Of a DNA stretch of 48,448 bases, positions 42,301 through 48,448 are shown in pieces. A program made the translations under genes and the position numbers. Source of the DNA: Pseudomonas sp. Leaf48 (GTDB lineage Bacteria; Pseudomonadota; Gammaproteobacteria; Pseudomonadales; Pseudomonadaceae); assembly GCF_001421885.1 (NCBI RefSeq), contig NZ_LMLH01000015.1, forward strand, positions 27,991 to 76,438, given 5' to 3'. Each line of letters starts with the position of its first letter. Positions within the stretch are counted from its first letter, which is position 1. The notes beneath the pieces were generated by a model. The model did no database searches. It worked only from the letters and a program-made list of their open reading frames with translations, and was not told the DNA's origin.

Positions 42301-44938
42301 CGCGTTGCAGGGTCAGGTTGCAGCCCATGAAAGGCGCATCAATCAGGCCGTGCTCACGCACTTCGATGCGATGATCGGGGTCGGCGCGCGCTGGCCGGCG
42401 ACTACCTCGCTGGCCGCACACCTGCTCGATGGGCATATGGGCCGCCTGATCGAAGCCCATCGCGGCACGTCGCGCTCCAACTATGCGCTGTACATGGAGC
42501 GATATGCCCTCAAAGGCCCGCGTGCCTTCAACTACATGAAAATGGCCATGGGCATGGTGCCTTTCGTTGGCGTGACCATCGCCCTCTACGATGCCTGGAC
42601 CGCCGCGAACCAGGCGACCGCGGCCTTTATTCGCGGCGAGGTGGGTGACGGCCTGTCAGAGGTCGAATCGGTGCTGCTGTCATTGATTGACGCGGCCATG
42701 GATCTGCTCCCGGGTGAAGTGGCCAGCTCGGCGCTTTCCCGGACAGCGCGCTCCTTCACCCGCACTCGCCAGTTGAACAAGCTGGTCAGAAACGTCGCGG
42801 CGATGCAGCACATTTCCCTGCGACAAGCCCGGCATGTGCTGGCACGCTTCGCCGGTTACGAGTACGAAAAACCGCTTTCGCTACTGGGGCTGCAACCGGC
42901 AACCCATGGTCTCTACCGCGGTATATACCGGCATGCCGATGGTGATTTCATCGAGCGCCAGGGCCGTATCTTTCAGGTTGAACTGAGCAAGGATTCGCGC
43001 AACTGGCGTCTGTTCGGCAATTCCCGAAAAACCTACAAGCAACCTGTTGCCCTGGATGAAACAGGTCATTGGGACACCTGGTTCGGCGTTTATGGGACGG
43101 CCTTCGAAGGGGGTGGGTTGGGGGGTGGCCAGGTGTACGGGCATTTAGCCGACGCATTAGATCCGATCTGGCCACAAGCTGTTCGTCAACGGCTACCACG
43201 CTGGTGGACCGACCAGAGGTTTCGCCGCCTTCAACAGTTGAACGAGACAGCCCAAGAGGTTACCGATGAATTTCGTGTCCAGACCGATTCCAGCGCTATC
43301 GCAATCAATAATTACCAAGCCACTACGATGGAGAGTCGCCCGGCGCTCAGGCCGACTGTCGACGCCTTATGCGACCTCGATATTGAATTGGCCATCCGAC
43401 GGCACAGGGTGCTGGTGGAGCTGGAACCGCTGACACAGGGACGAAAAAAACGTGAGCTAATTGAAGCGATAAGCAAAGGTACCTGGATATTGGCTGATCG
43501 ATACAGGCACCGTGCGTCTTATGCCTCGGACGGTAACGTAGACCTGTTTAAACGAATGACTGCCCTGAAAGAGGAGCTGGACAAATTACCCAGTACCGCC
43601 CTTGAACAGCGGGCGGCTGTGAACGACGGTCTGCGCAAACTGCAGGTGGAGTTCGTGGCTAACGTGGAGCAGATGCAAAAGTTCAAAGCCGAGGCCAACT
43701 ATTGGTTTGATCGCATCAGCATCAAGTCGCACAAAGCCCTACTGAAGTCAATCATGGAAGAAATGAACCAAAACGCCACCGAAGCCAGATTGACGTTTCT
43801 GAAAACCATCTACCAGATGAAAATCGTCAGACGGGACGGCACAACCGATGATGCAGCATGGCAGTACCTCAAAGATCAGGTCGTTGCGCTGCGTGACAAT
43901 GTCGCCCGAGCCTTGTCGTTGCAGAACGGCCTCCCGGAAGTCATCGTCACACGGGAGCAGCGCAATCAGAGCCTTCAGGTCTGCGTTTCGCAGTACACAG
44001 AATTCCGACGCAAGATGAGGGTCTGGACAACCAGCTACCCGGAATACTTCCACATGGATGTCGTTGATCCGTTGCTGGCCGGCATCGATAAAATGACAGT
44101 CTTGGCACGTAAAGGCATCGATCAATCTGTCCCGGTGGCACCCAAAGGGGAAATAAGTAAAAAATTGTTCCCGACCGAGGACAACCAATGGCTGATTGGT
44201 GTTGAAAGTTGGGATCCGAAAAGCAAGAAGCGGCTATTCAAAGTCAACGACAATGAAGTCTGGGAGCAAACCAGTGGTGACAAATTTCGCCTGCTGCCTC
44301 CATCGACACCCGGACCGGCAGCGGTTCAACCGAATCTCGCTGCACTGCTGGACGAAGCCCAAAAGCGCCTGGATTACCAACCCAAATACCAGGCCAAGGT
44401 TGAGGGCTACGCCGAGCAGGATATGCTCCCGGTTGACCTGGAGCACATGTTGGTCAGCGAGGCGGACGAGCTCATTCGCCGTGCCGACCGTATTGAGGGT
44501 GTGGCCGCGCAGGAGCAAATCATAAGAGCGTTACGCGACAAGGCGGACGAGCTCAAAACCACCGGGCGCTCGCTGCGCACCCGGCAATCACTGACCACAC
44601 GCAAACCCACCGACGGTATGTTGCTGGATCTGATCGAGCAGGATGCGGTGGAGATACGTAAAAAACTTCCGATCAGAAATCTCGGCAAGCGCCGCGACGG
44701 ACACCCAGACTACATGCAGGAATATGAAATCTGGGATATGACACTCACTGAACCAGAGTTGCTCTGGTACGCCCACTTTCACTACAAAAGCGATAATCCG
44801 CCGCAATTCAAGAGGTTCGAGAAGGCCCACTTGAAACTGCCGGAACACCGTTATCTGACACACGCAGACGATGCCAACCTGCCCTATGCGGATATCGGCA
44901 ATCGATCTGCCGTCCTCCAGTACTTTGAAACGCTTTAA
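39314..44938 (+). CDS. Giant DUF6543/dermonecrotic-toxin-like protein
   Basis: A 1874-residue protein of the large Pseudomonas family annotated with DUF6543 or 'dermonecrotic toxin domain'. Family-like segments are LKKLNLEQALGERWRTFWAS (about 155-175) and YRHADGDFIERQGRIFQVEL (about 1205-1225). A hydrophobic segment at about 1078-1135 (MVPFVGVTIALYDAWTAANQ) could insert into membranes. Three diverged internal modules centred on LLYLP, LLYWP and LLYLP are seen at about 249-289, 535-585 and 939-988. From about residue 1305 the codon use becomes less GC-biased. There is no signal peptide, no secretion-system gene and no evident immunity gene; metE follows on the other strand. The start could also be 39368. 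A toxin role is inferred from the family only. Confidence 0.8.
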   Translation: MARSRSGSSAPHIASHIAMTDRLLFELPLSPPAVFTPSPPLPPLIDESLFLQASARWRETSQGLRELVTSSPRLRDTLNQLLQRELNLDGQLAGLLFPATDEQPERFVSLTDACAFVMQHPTLEEPLDQQCRVTGVDQPHPLSALTPLQMLARLKKLNLEQALGERWRTFWASRAPGTPVSRQQRSIQLYRDHFEAAAQLAFAQKTLTAQQLKPLLTLIDTPPAEAVSSDPPIRTETLALVLNNQSRVKLTGAWVITTGDPANASPLLYLPSRPFAIQVFKQRSDMQDWLSRQALVPKGLPSDNIHFEYTVQNTPFVVGSSDLYAAHLEAQVTALRHGTRGKPGLAEHGGQALSQADQIDRQHSKITVFASPPKLETGDDDTQVDEPALFGSLYADIPRSMRKAALDKQREALETLVEAVGEGEGLQPFKDSLKALEDAEQAADKACTALLHRSRALDLDRFQQEFSALHTAHKAGLHAEAALQLALKQLTDDECSLLKAVLDTPDEPGLDAVAASLTLSTSEQQDDGGSPTTQVLNGAFVVTGADALIDADSPHSVLLYWPGAGGGLQRFANRRELEHQVFMLHDQDSKLTVQLKKISGDALLHGLDQLTSDFEEQAGKIRQLHAEPADAAQRAEQLEILRQGALARLQVPVHAARSLAFTHLLEQDRSGTLAANLPQWLNQLPEADRNELKGLIQAYIPAMQRSHELMTIALEPRDDFTRKHLHARLRKDFAVKGSFDVKLDLPDSVRLENQFIEAPGAPGTPQKLKSVPSTSRSKMSLEDLAQHNIDTTPSMNLVQLALRLSYMQVQVTADDETEGKTLTTGITVPWLKRVLPELDLAQAYEKQIRKTFMGAADESVFVKEHRRECLIEPWRLMLKLQGECARLQKQISVDELKVLNIAIDANSAEAWNADGKRIVMLAAFLSAGGKDTPGEGSATLSGVTFIEEQVSGTTLLYLPDSPDGQFLRRYDNLEGARKALFNLCLHQRWVSYLAGRALQGQVAAHERRINQAVLTHFDAMIGVGARWPATTSLAAHLLDGHMGRLIEAHRGTSRSNYALYMERYALKGPRAFNYMKMAMGMVPFVGVTIALYDAWTAANQATAAFIRGEVGDGLSEVESVLLSLIDAAMDLLPGEVASSALSRTARSFTRTRQLNKLVRNVAAMQHISLRQARHVLARFAGYEYEKPLSLLGLQPATHGLYRGIYRHADGDFIERQGRIFQVELSKDSRNWRLFGNSRKTYKQPVALDETGHWDTWFGVYGTAFEGGGLGGGQVYGHLADALDPIWPQAVRQRLPRWWTDQRFRRLQQLNETAQEVTDEFRVQTDSSAIAINNYQATTMESRPALRPTVDALCDLDIELAIRRHRVLVELEPLTQGRKKRELIEAISKGTWILADRYRHRASYASDGNVDLFKRMTALKEELDKLPSTALEQRAAVNDGLRKLQVEFVANVEQMQKFKAEANYWFDRISIKSHKALLKSIMEEMNQNATEARLTFLKTIYQMKIVRRDGTTDDAAWQYLKDQVVALRDNVARALSLQNGLPEVIVTREQRNQSLQVCVSQYTEFRRKMRVWTTSYPEYFHMDVVDPLLAGIDKMTVLARKGIDQSVPVAPKGEISKKLFPTEDNQWLIGVESWDPKSKKRLFKVNDNEVWEQTSGDKFRLLPPSTPGPAAVQPNLAALLDEAQKRLDYQPKYQAKVEGYAEQDMLPVDLEHMLVSEADELIRRADRIEGVAAQEQIIRALRDKADELKTTGRSLRTRQSLTTRKPTDGMLLDLIEQDAVEIRKKLPIRNLGKRRDGHPDYMQEYEIWDMTLTEPELLWYAHFHYKSDNPPQFKRFEKAHLKLPEHRYLTHADDANLPYADIGNRSAVLQYFETL

Positions 44939-44945
44939 CTGAAAG

Positions 44946-44968
44946 GGGGAGCGGCTGGCCCGCTCCCC
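44946..44968. terminator. Hairpin between the convergent toxin-like gene and metE
   Basis: GGGGAGCGG-CTGGC-CCGCTCCCC is a perfect 9-bp stem in the 36-bp gap between two convergent stop codons. Neither side has a good T-tract, so it may work weakly in both directions. Confidence 0.75.
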
Positions 44969-44974
44969 TCAAGG

Positions 44975-47287
44975 TTACGCCAACTGACTGCGCAACTGCC
45001 GCGCCGCCGCCACCATGTTGACCAACGCCGCTTCCGTCTCCGGCCACGCCCGCGTCTTCAACCCGCAATCGGGGTTGACCCACAGACGCTCGGCCGCAAT
45101 CCGCTGCGCCGCCTTGCTCATCAACTTGACCATTTCGGCCGTGTCCGGCACCCGTGGCGAGTGAATGTCGTAGACGCCCGGGCCGATGTCGTTGGGGTAG
45201 TCAAAAGCTTCGAAGGCCTCCAGCAACGCCATGTCCGAACGCGAGGTTTCGAGGCTGATCACGTCGGCATCCATGGCCGCGATGGACTCGATCACATCGT
45301 TGAATTCGCTGTAGCACATGTGGGTGTGGATCTGGGTTTCGTCGCGCACCCCCGAGGCGCTCAGGCGGAACGCCTCCACGGCCCAATCCAGATACTCCTG
45401 CCACTGTGCCCGGCGCAGCGGCAGGCCTTCGCGGAACGCTGCTTCATCAATCTGCACGATCCTGATCCCGGCGCTTTCCAGGTCCAGCACTTCGTCACGC
45501 AGGGCCAGGGCCAGTTGCTGTGCCTGGACCTTGCGCGAGACATCTTCCCGGGGGAACGACCACATCAGCATGGTCACGGGACCGGTCAGCATGCCTTTCA
45601 CGACTTTGTCCGTGAGGCCCTGTGCATAAGTGATCCAGTCGACCGTCATCGCTTTCGGGCGGCTCAGGTCACCGTAGATGATCGCCGGTTTCACGCAGCG
45701 CGAACCGTAACTCTGCACCCAGCCGAAACGGGTGAAGGCATAACCGTCGAGCTGCTCGGCGAAGTACTCGACCATGTCGTTGCGTTCAGCCTCGCCGTGC
45801 ACCAGCACGTCCAGGCCCAGGCGCTCCTGGATTTGCACTGAGTGGCGGATTTCGCAGCGCATGGCGTCGTTGTAATCGTTGGCCGACAGCTTGCCTTGCT
45901 TGAAGGCCTGGCGCGCCAGGCGGATCGAAGCGGTCTGCGGGAACGAGCCGATGGTGGTGGTCGGGAACACCGGCAGTTTCAGCTGCGCGCGTTGCTGTAC
46001 GATGCGTTTGGCGAACGGCGATTGGCGTTGGCTGTCGGTTGCCGCGATGCCGTGGATACGCGCCTGAACGTCGGCTTTATGGATACGCGGTGACTGGGCG
46101 CGACTGGCGTGAATGGCACGGCTTTGTGCCAGGGCCGCTTGCACCTTGGGCGCTTGCGGATCGTTGAGCGCATCACGCAGCACAGCGATTTCGCCACACT
46201 TCTGCACTGCAAACGCCAGCCAGCTTTTCAGTTCCGGATCGAGTTTGTCTTCGCGCTCCAGATCCACCGGGCTGTGCAGCAACGAGCAGGAACTGCTGAC
46301 CCACAGGTTGTCGCCGAAGCGCTCCTGGGCAAATTGCAGTTGCGCCAGCACGGGCTCCAGTTCACAGCGCCAGACATTGCGACCATTGACCAGGCCTACC
46401 GAGAGAATCTTGTAGGTCGGCAGGCGATCGAGCACCTGGCCGAGTTGGTCCGGCGCGCGTACCGCGTCAATGTGCAAGCCTTGCACCGGCAGGCCGACCG
46501 CCAGCCCGAGGTTGTCTTCCAGGCCGCTGAAATAAGTCGCCACGAGCTTTTTCAGCGGCGAGTACTGAAGAATGTGATAGGCCCGCTCGAAGGCGTTCTT
46601 CCAGGCCTGGGGCAGGTCGAGTGTCAGGATCGGTTCGTCGATCTGCACCCATTCCACGCCCTGCCCGGCTAGGCGAACCAGAATTTCGTTATAGACCGGC
46701 AGCAGGCGCTCGAGCAGGTCGAGTCGGTCGAACTCGTTGCCCTTGGCCTTGCCCAGCCACAGGTAAGTCAACGGACCGATGATGACGGGTTTGACGGTGT
46801 GACCAAGCGCCCGGGCTTCATCGACTTCATCGAACAGTTGTTCCCAGCTCAGCTTGAACGCTTGCTCGGCCGTGAATTCCGGGACCAGGTAATGGTAGTT
46901 GGTGTCGAACCACTTGGTCAGTTCCTCGGCGTACGGCGCGTTGGCGTGCTCAGCGCCGCAGCAGGCTGTACTGGCGCCGCGGGCCATGGAAAACAGGGTA
47001 TCGAGAGTCGGCAGGCCGTTGGCATCCTTGGTGTTGTCGAAGCGCTCCGGGATCACGCCGAAGGTCAGGGAGTGGGTCAGCACCTGGTCGTACCAGGCGA
47101 AATCACCGACTGGCAGCAGATCGATACCGGCGTCTTTCTGCAATTGCCAGTGGGCAGCACGCAGCTGACGGCCGACGTCATTCAACGCTTGCTGGTCGAT
47201 ATCGCCCTTCCAGTAGGACTCAAGGGCTTTCTTCAATTCGCGGTCCGCGCCGATACGGGGGAAACCAAGGGTGTGGGCCAGTGCCAT
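44975..47287 (-). CDS. metE: Cobalamin-independent methionine synthase
   Basis: A 770-residue enzyme that transfers the methyl group of 5-methyltetrahydropteroyl-triglutamate to homocysteine, the last step of methionine synthesis. The N-terminus [20 protein letters not shown] and the zinc-site segments THMCYSEF (His and Cys), the following Glu region and [14 protein letters not shown] (Cys) are present. The start at 47287 fits the family; an in-frame ATG 18 bp upstream would add six unusual residues. It is divergent from metR, which should activate it in response to homocysteine. Confidence 0.97.
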   Translation of the reverse strand: MALAHTLGFPRIGADRELKKALESYWKGDIDQQALNDVGRQLRAAHWQLQKDAGIDLLPVGDFAWYDQVLTHSLTFGVIPERFDNTKDANGLPTLDTLFSMARGASTACCGAEHANAPYAEELTKWFDTNYHYLVPEFTAEQAFKLSWEQLFDEVDEARALGHTVKPVIIGPLTYLWLGKAKGNEFDRLDLLERLLPVYNEILVRLAGQGVEWVQIDEPILTLDLPQAWKNAFERAYHILQYSPLKKLVATYFSGLEDNLGLAVGLPVQGLHIDAVRAPDQLGQVLDRLPTYKILSVGLVNGRNVWRCELEPVLAQLQFAQERFGDNLWVSSSCSLLHSPVDLEREDKLDPELKSWLAFAVQKCGEIAVLRDALNDPQAPKVQAALAQSRAIHASRAQSPRIHKADVQARIHGIAATDSQRQSPFAKRIVQQRAQLKLPVFPTTTIGSFPQTASIRLARQAFKQGKLSANDYNDAMRCEIRHSVQIQERLGLDVLVHGEAERNDMVEYFAEQLDGYAFTRFGWVQSYGSRCVKPAIIYGDLSRPKAMTVDWITYAQGLTDKVVKGMLTGPVTMLMWSFPREDVSRKVQAQQLALALRDEVLDLESAGIRIVQIDEAAFREGLPLRRAQWQEYLDWAVEAFRLSASGVRDETQIHTHMCYSEFNDVIESIAAMDADVISLETSRSDMALLEAFEAFDYPNDIGPGVYDIHSPRVPDTAEMVKLMSKAAQRIAAERLWVNPDCGLKTRAWPETEAALVNMVAAARQLRSQLA

Positions 47288-47350
47288 GGTGAGAATTCTC
47301 TTCATAAGATTCGGTAAAACATGGCGCTATTGTCGACAGGCAAGGCAACA

Positions 47351-47363
47351 TGAGACAAACTCA
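47351..47363. promoter_or_regulatory. Candidate MetR site in the metE-metR region
   Basis: TGAGACAAACTCA is a palindrome (TGAG-N5-CTCA) with the T-N11-A form of LysR sites and the same geometry as the enteric MetR consensus TGAANNTNNTTCA. It lies in the 120-bp divergent region, 64 bp from the metE start and 45 bp from the metR start. Confidence 0.5.
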
Positions 47364-47407
47364 ACCTTTTCGTGTTGATCACAAGTTTTTCTCATGGAGC
47401 CAGACCG

Positions 47408-48325
47408 GTGCTTGAAATCCGTCACCTCAAGACCCTGCACGCCTTGCGCGAAGCCGACAGCCTGGTGGACGCGGCCGACCGCCTGCACCTGACCCAGTCG
47501 GCGCTGTCTCACCAGTTCAAAGAGCTTGAGGAACGGCTGGGCATGCCGTTGTTCGTGCGCAAGACCAAACCGGTGCGTTTCACCAGCGCCGGCTTGCGCC
47601 TGCTGCAACTGGCCGACGCCACCCTGCCGCTGCTGCGCGCCGCCGAGCGCGATATCAGTCGTTTGGCCGGCGGCACCGCCGGGCGCCTGCACATGGCCAT
47701 CGAATGCCACAGTTGCTTCCAATGGCTGATGCCGACCATCGACCAGTTCCGCGACGCCTGGCCGGAAGTCGAACTGGACCTGGCCTCGGGTTTTTCCTTT
47801 GCGCCGCTACCGGCCCTGGCCCGTGGCGACCTGGACCTGGTGGTGACCTCCGATCCGGTGGATCTGGTCGGCATCACCTACGTGCCGCTGTTCACCTATG
47901 AAGCGATGCTCGCGGTGGCCAACCAGCACCGCCTGGCCGGCAAGGCCTATATCGTCCCGGAAGACCTGCTCGCGGAAACCCTGATCACTTATCCGGTAGA
48001 ACGCGACCGGCTGGACATCTTCACCCGCTTCCTGGAACCGGCCGACATTGAACCGGCGCAGGTACGCACCTCGGAGCTGACGGTGATGATGATGCAACTG
48101 GTGGCCAGCGGACGCGGTGTCTGCGGCATGCCCCACTGGGCGCTGCATGAATACAGCTCACGGGGTTACGTGAAGGCCAAGCGGCTGGGCGAAAAAGGCT
48201 TGTTTGCCACGCTCTATGCGGCGATCCGCACCGATATGCTGGATGCACCGTACATGCGTGATTTTCTGCTGACGGCCAAGGACACGTCGTTTTCGACACT
48301 CGATGGTGTCAGCGCAGTCCGCTGA
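47408..48325 (+). CDS. metR: LysR-family methionine regulator MetR
   Basis: A 305-residue LysR regulator. The helix-turn-helix is at about 3-60 (EIRHLKTLHALREADSLVDA, then TQSALSHQFKELEERLG); the effector domain follows. The start is GTG with GGAG 9 bp upstream, giving VLEIRHLKTL; an in-frame ATG at 47372 would add 12 residues that do not fit the family. Enteric MetR uses homocysteine as co-effector to activate metE and represses its own gene. The divergent arrangement with metE is the classical one. Confidence 0.95.
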   Translation: MLEIRHLKTLHALREADSLVDAADRLHLTQSALSHQFKELEERLGMPLFVRKTKPVRFTSAGLRLLQLADATLPLLRAAERDISRLAGGTAGRLHMAIECHSCFQWLMPTIDQFRDAWPEVELDLASGFSFAPLPALARGDLDLVVTSDPVDLVGITYVPLFTYEAMLAVANQHRLAGKAYIVPEDLLAETLITYPVERDRLDIFTRFLEPADIEPAQVRTSELTVMMMQLVASGRGVCGMPHWALHEYSSRGYVKAKRLGEKGLFATLYAAIRTDMLDAPYMRDFLLTAKDTSFSTLDGVSAVR

Positions 48326-48338
48326 AACACAATCAACC

Positions 48339-48427
48339 TGTGGGAGCGGGCTTGCTCGCGAAAGCGGTGTATCAGTCAAGCTGATGTCGACTGACACTGC
48401 GCTTTCGCGAGCAAGCCCGCTCCCACA
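48339..48427. repeat. REPIN downstream of metR
   Basis: TGTGGGAGCGGGCTTGCTCG and its inverted copy. It starts 13 bp after the metR stop, at the end of the window. Confidence 0.9.
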
Positions 48428-48448
48428 TTTTTGATCGTGGTGGACTTA

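Overview
The window is chromosomal DNA of a Pseudomonas, most likely of the P. fluorescens complex. This rests on the gene content and gene order (an lptF-type lipoprotein pair, a QEGLA protein, a TetR gene, lysS, prfB and a complete wspABCDEFR operon, resembling the PA3691-PA3708 stretch of P. aeruginosa as I remember it), high-GC coding sequence, and many intergenic REP/REPIN palindromes of Pseudomonas type. No tRNA, rRNA, prophage, insertion sequence or CRISPR array was seen.

Layout. 1-5.2 kb: an envelope lipoprotein pair behind an AlgU-like promoter, a small membrane protein plus lipoprotein hydrolase, a QEGLA putative metallopeptidase and a lipoprotein. 5.2-8.8 kb: a TetR regulator, lysS, and prfB with its programmed +1 frameshift. 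9.0-17.4 kb: the Wsp surface-sensing chemosensory system that controls cyclic-di-GMP, seven genes on the minus strand. 17.7-18.4 kb: a DUF533/TerB-like protein. 18.6-27.2 kb: a LysR regulator and a polyamine/aminobutyraldehyde locus whose five core genes match E. coli ydcSTUV-patD in order and length. Here it has a second PatD-like dehydrogenase at its front and a 38-bp tandem array between the binding-protein and ATPase genes. 27.6-28.4 kb: a ParE/RelE-type toxin-antitoxin pair and a 61-codon orphan gene. 28.8-30.4 kb: opgD. 30.5-37.5 kb: the acidic amino acid transporter aatJQMP with AauR-type boxes and a sigma-54 promoter, followed by its two-component system aauS-aauR. 37.5-39.1 kb: glpM, a 214-bp foldback element and a secreted alpha/beta hydrolase. 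39.3-44.9 kb: a very large DUF6543/dermonecrotic-toxin-like protein. 45.0-48.3 kb: divergent metE and metR.

How the parts work together. In the Wsp cluster, WspA senses the surface signal, WspB/WspD couple it to the kinase WspE, WspC/WspF methylate and demethylate WspA, and WspR makes c-di-GMP. In the ydc-pat locus, imported polyamine-derived compounds would be passed to gamma-aminobutyraldehyde oxidation. In the aat-aau locus, AauS/AauR would sense acidic amino acids and activate aatJ through sigma-54. MetR would activate metE from the shared divergent region.

Most of the unusual content lies between genes: a two-armed array of inverted 16-18-bp units (about 5.0-5.24 kb), a 38-bp direct-repeat array (22.48-22.77 kb), a 214-bp element with 50-bp inverted ends (37.88-38.09 kb), and many REPINs. 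The toxin-like giant gene is the most accessory-looking coding region; its last ~570 codons look compositionally different from the rest. No clearly new multigene system was found.
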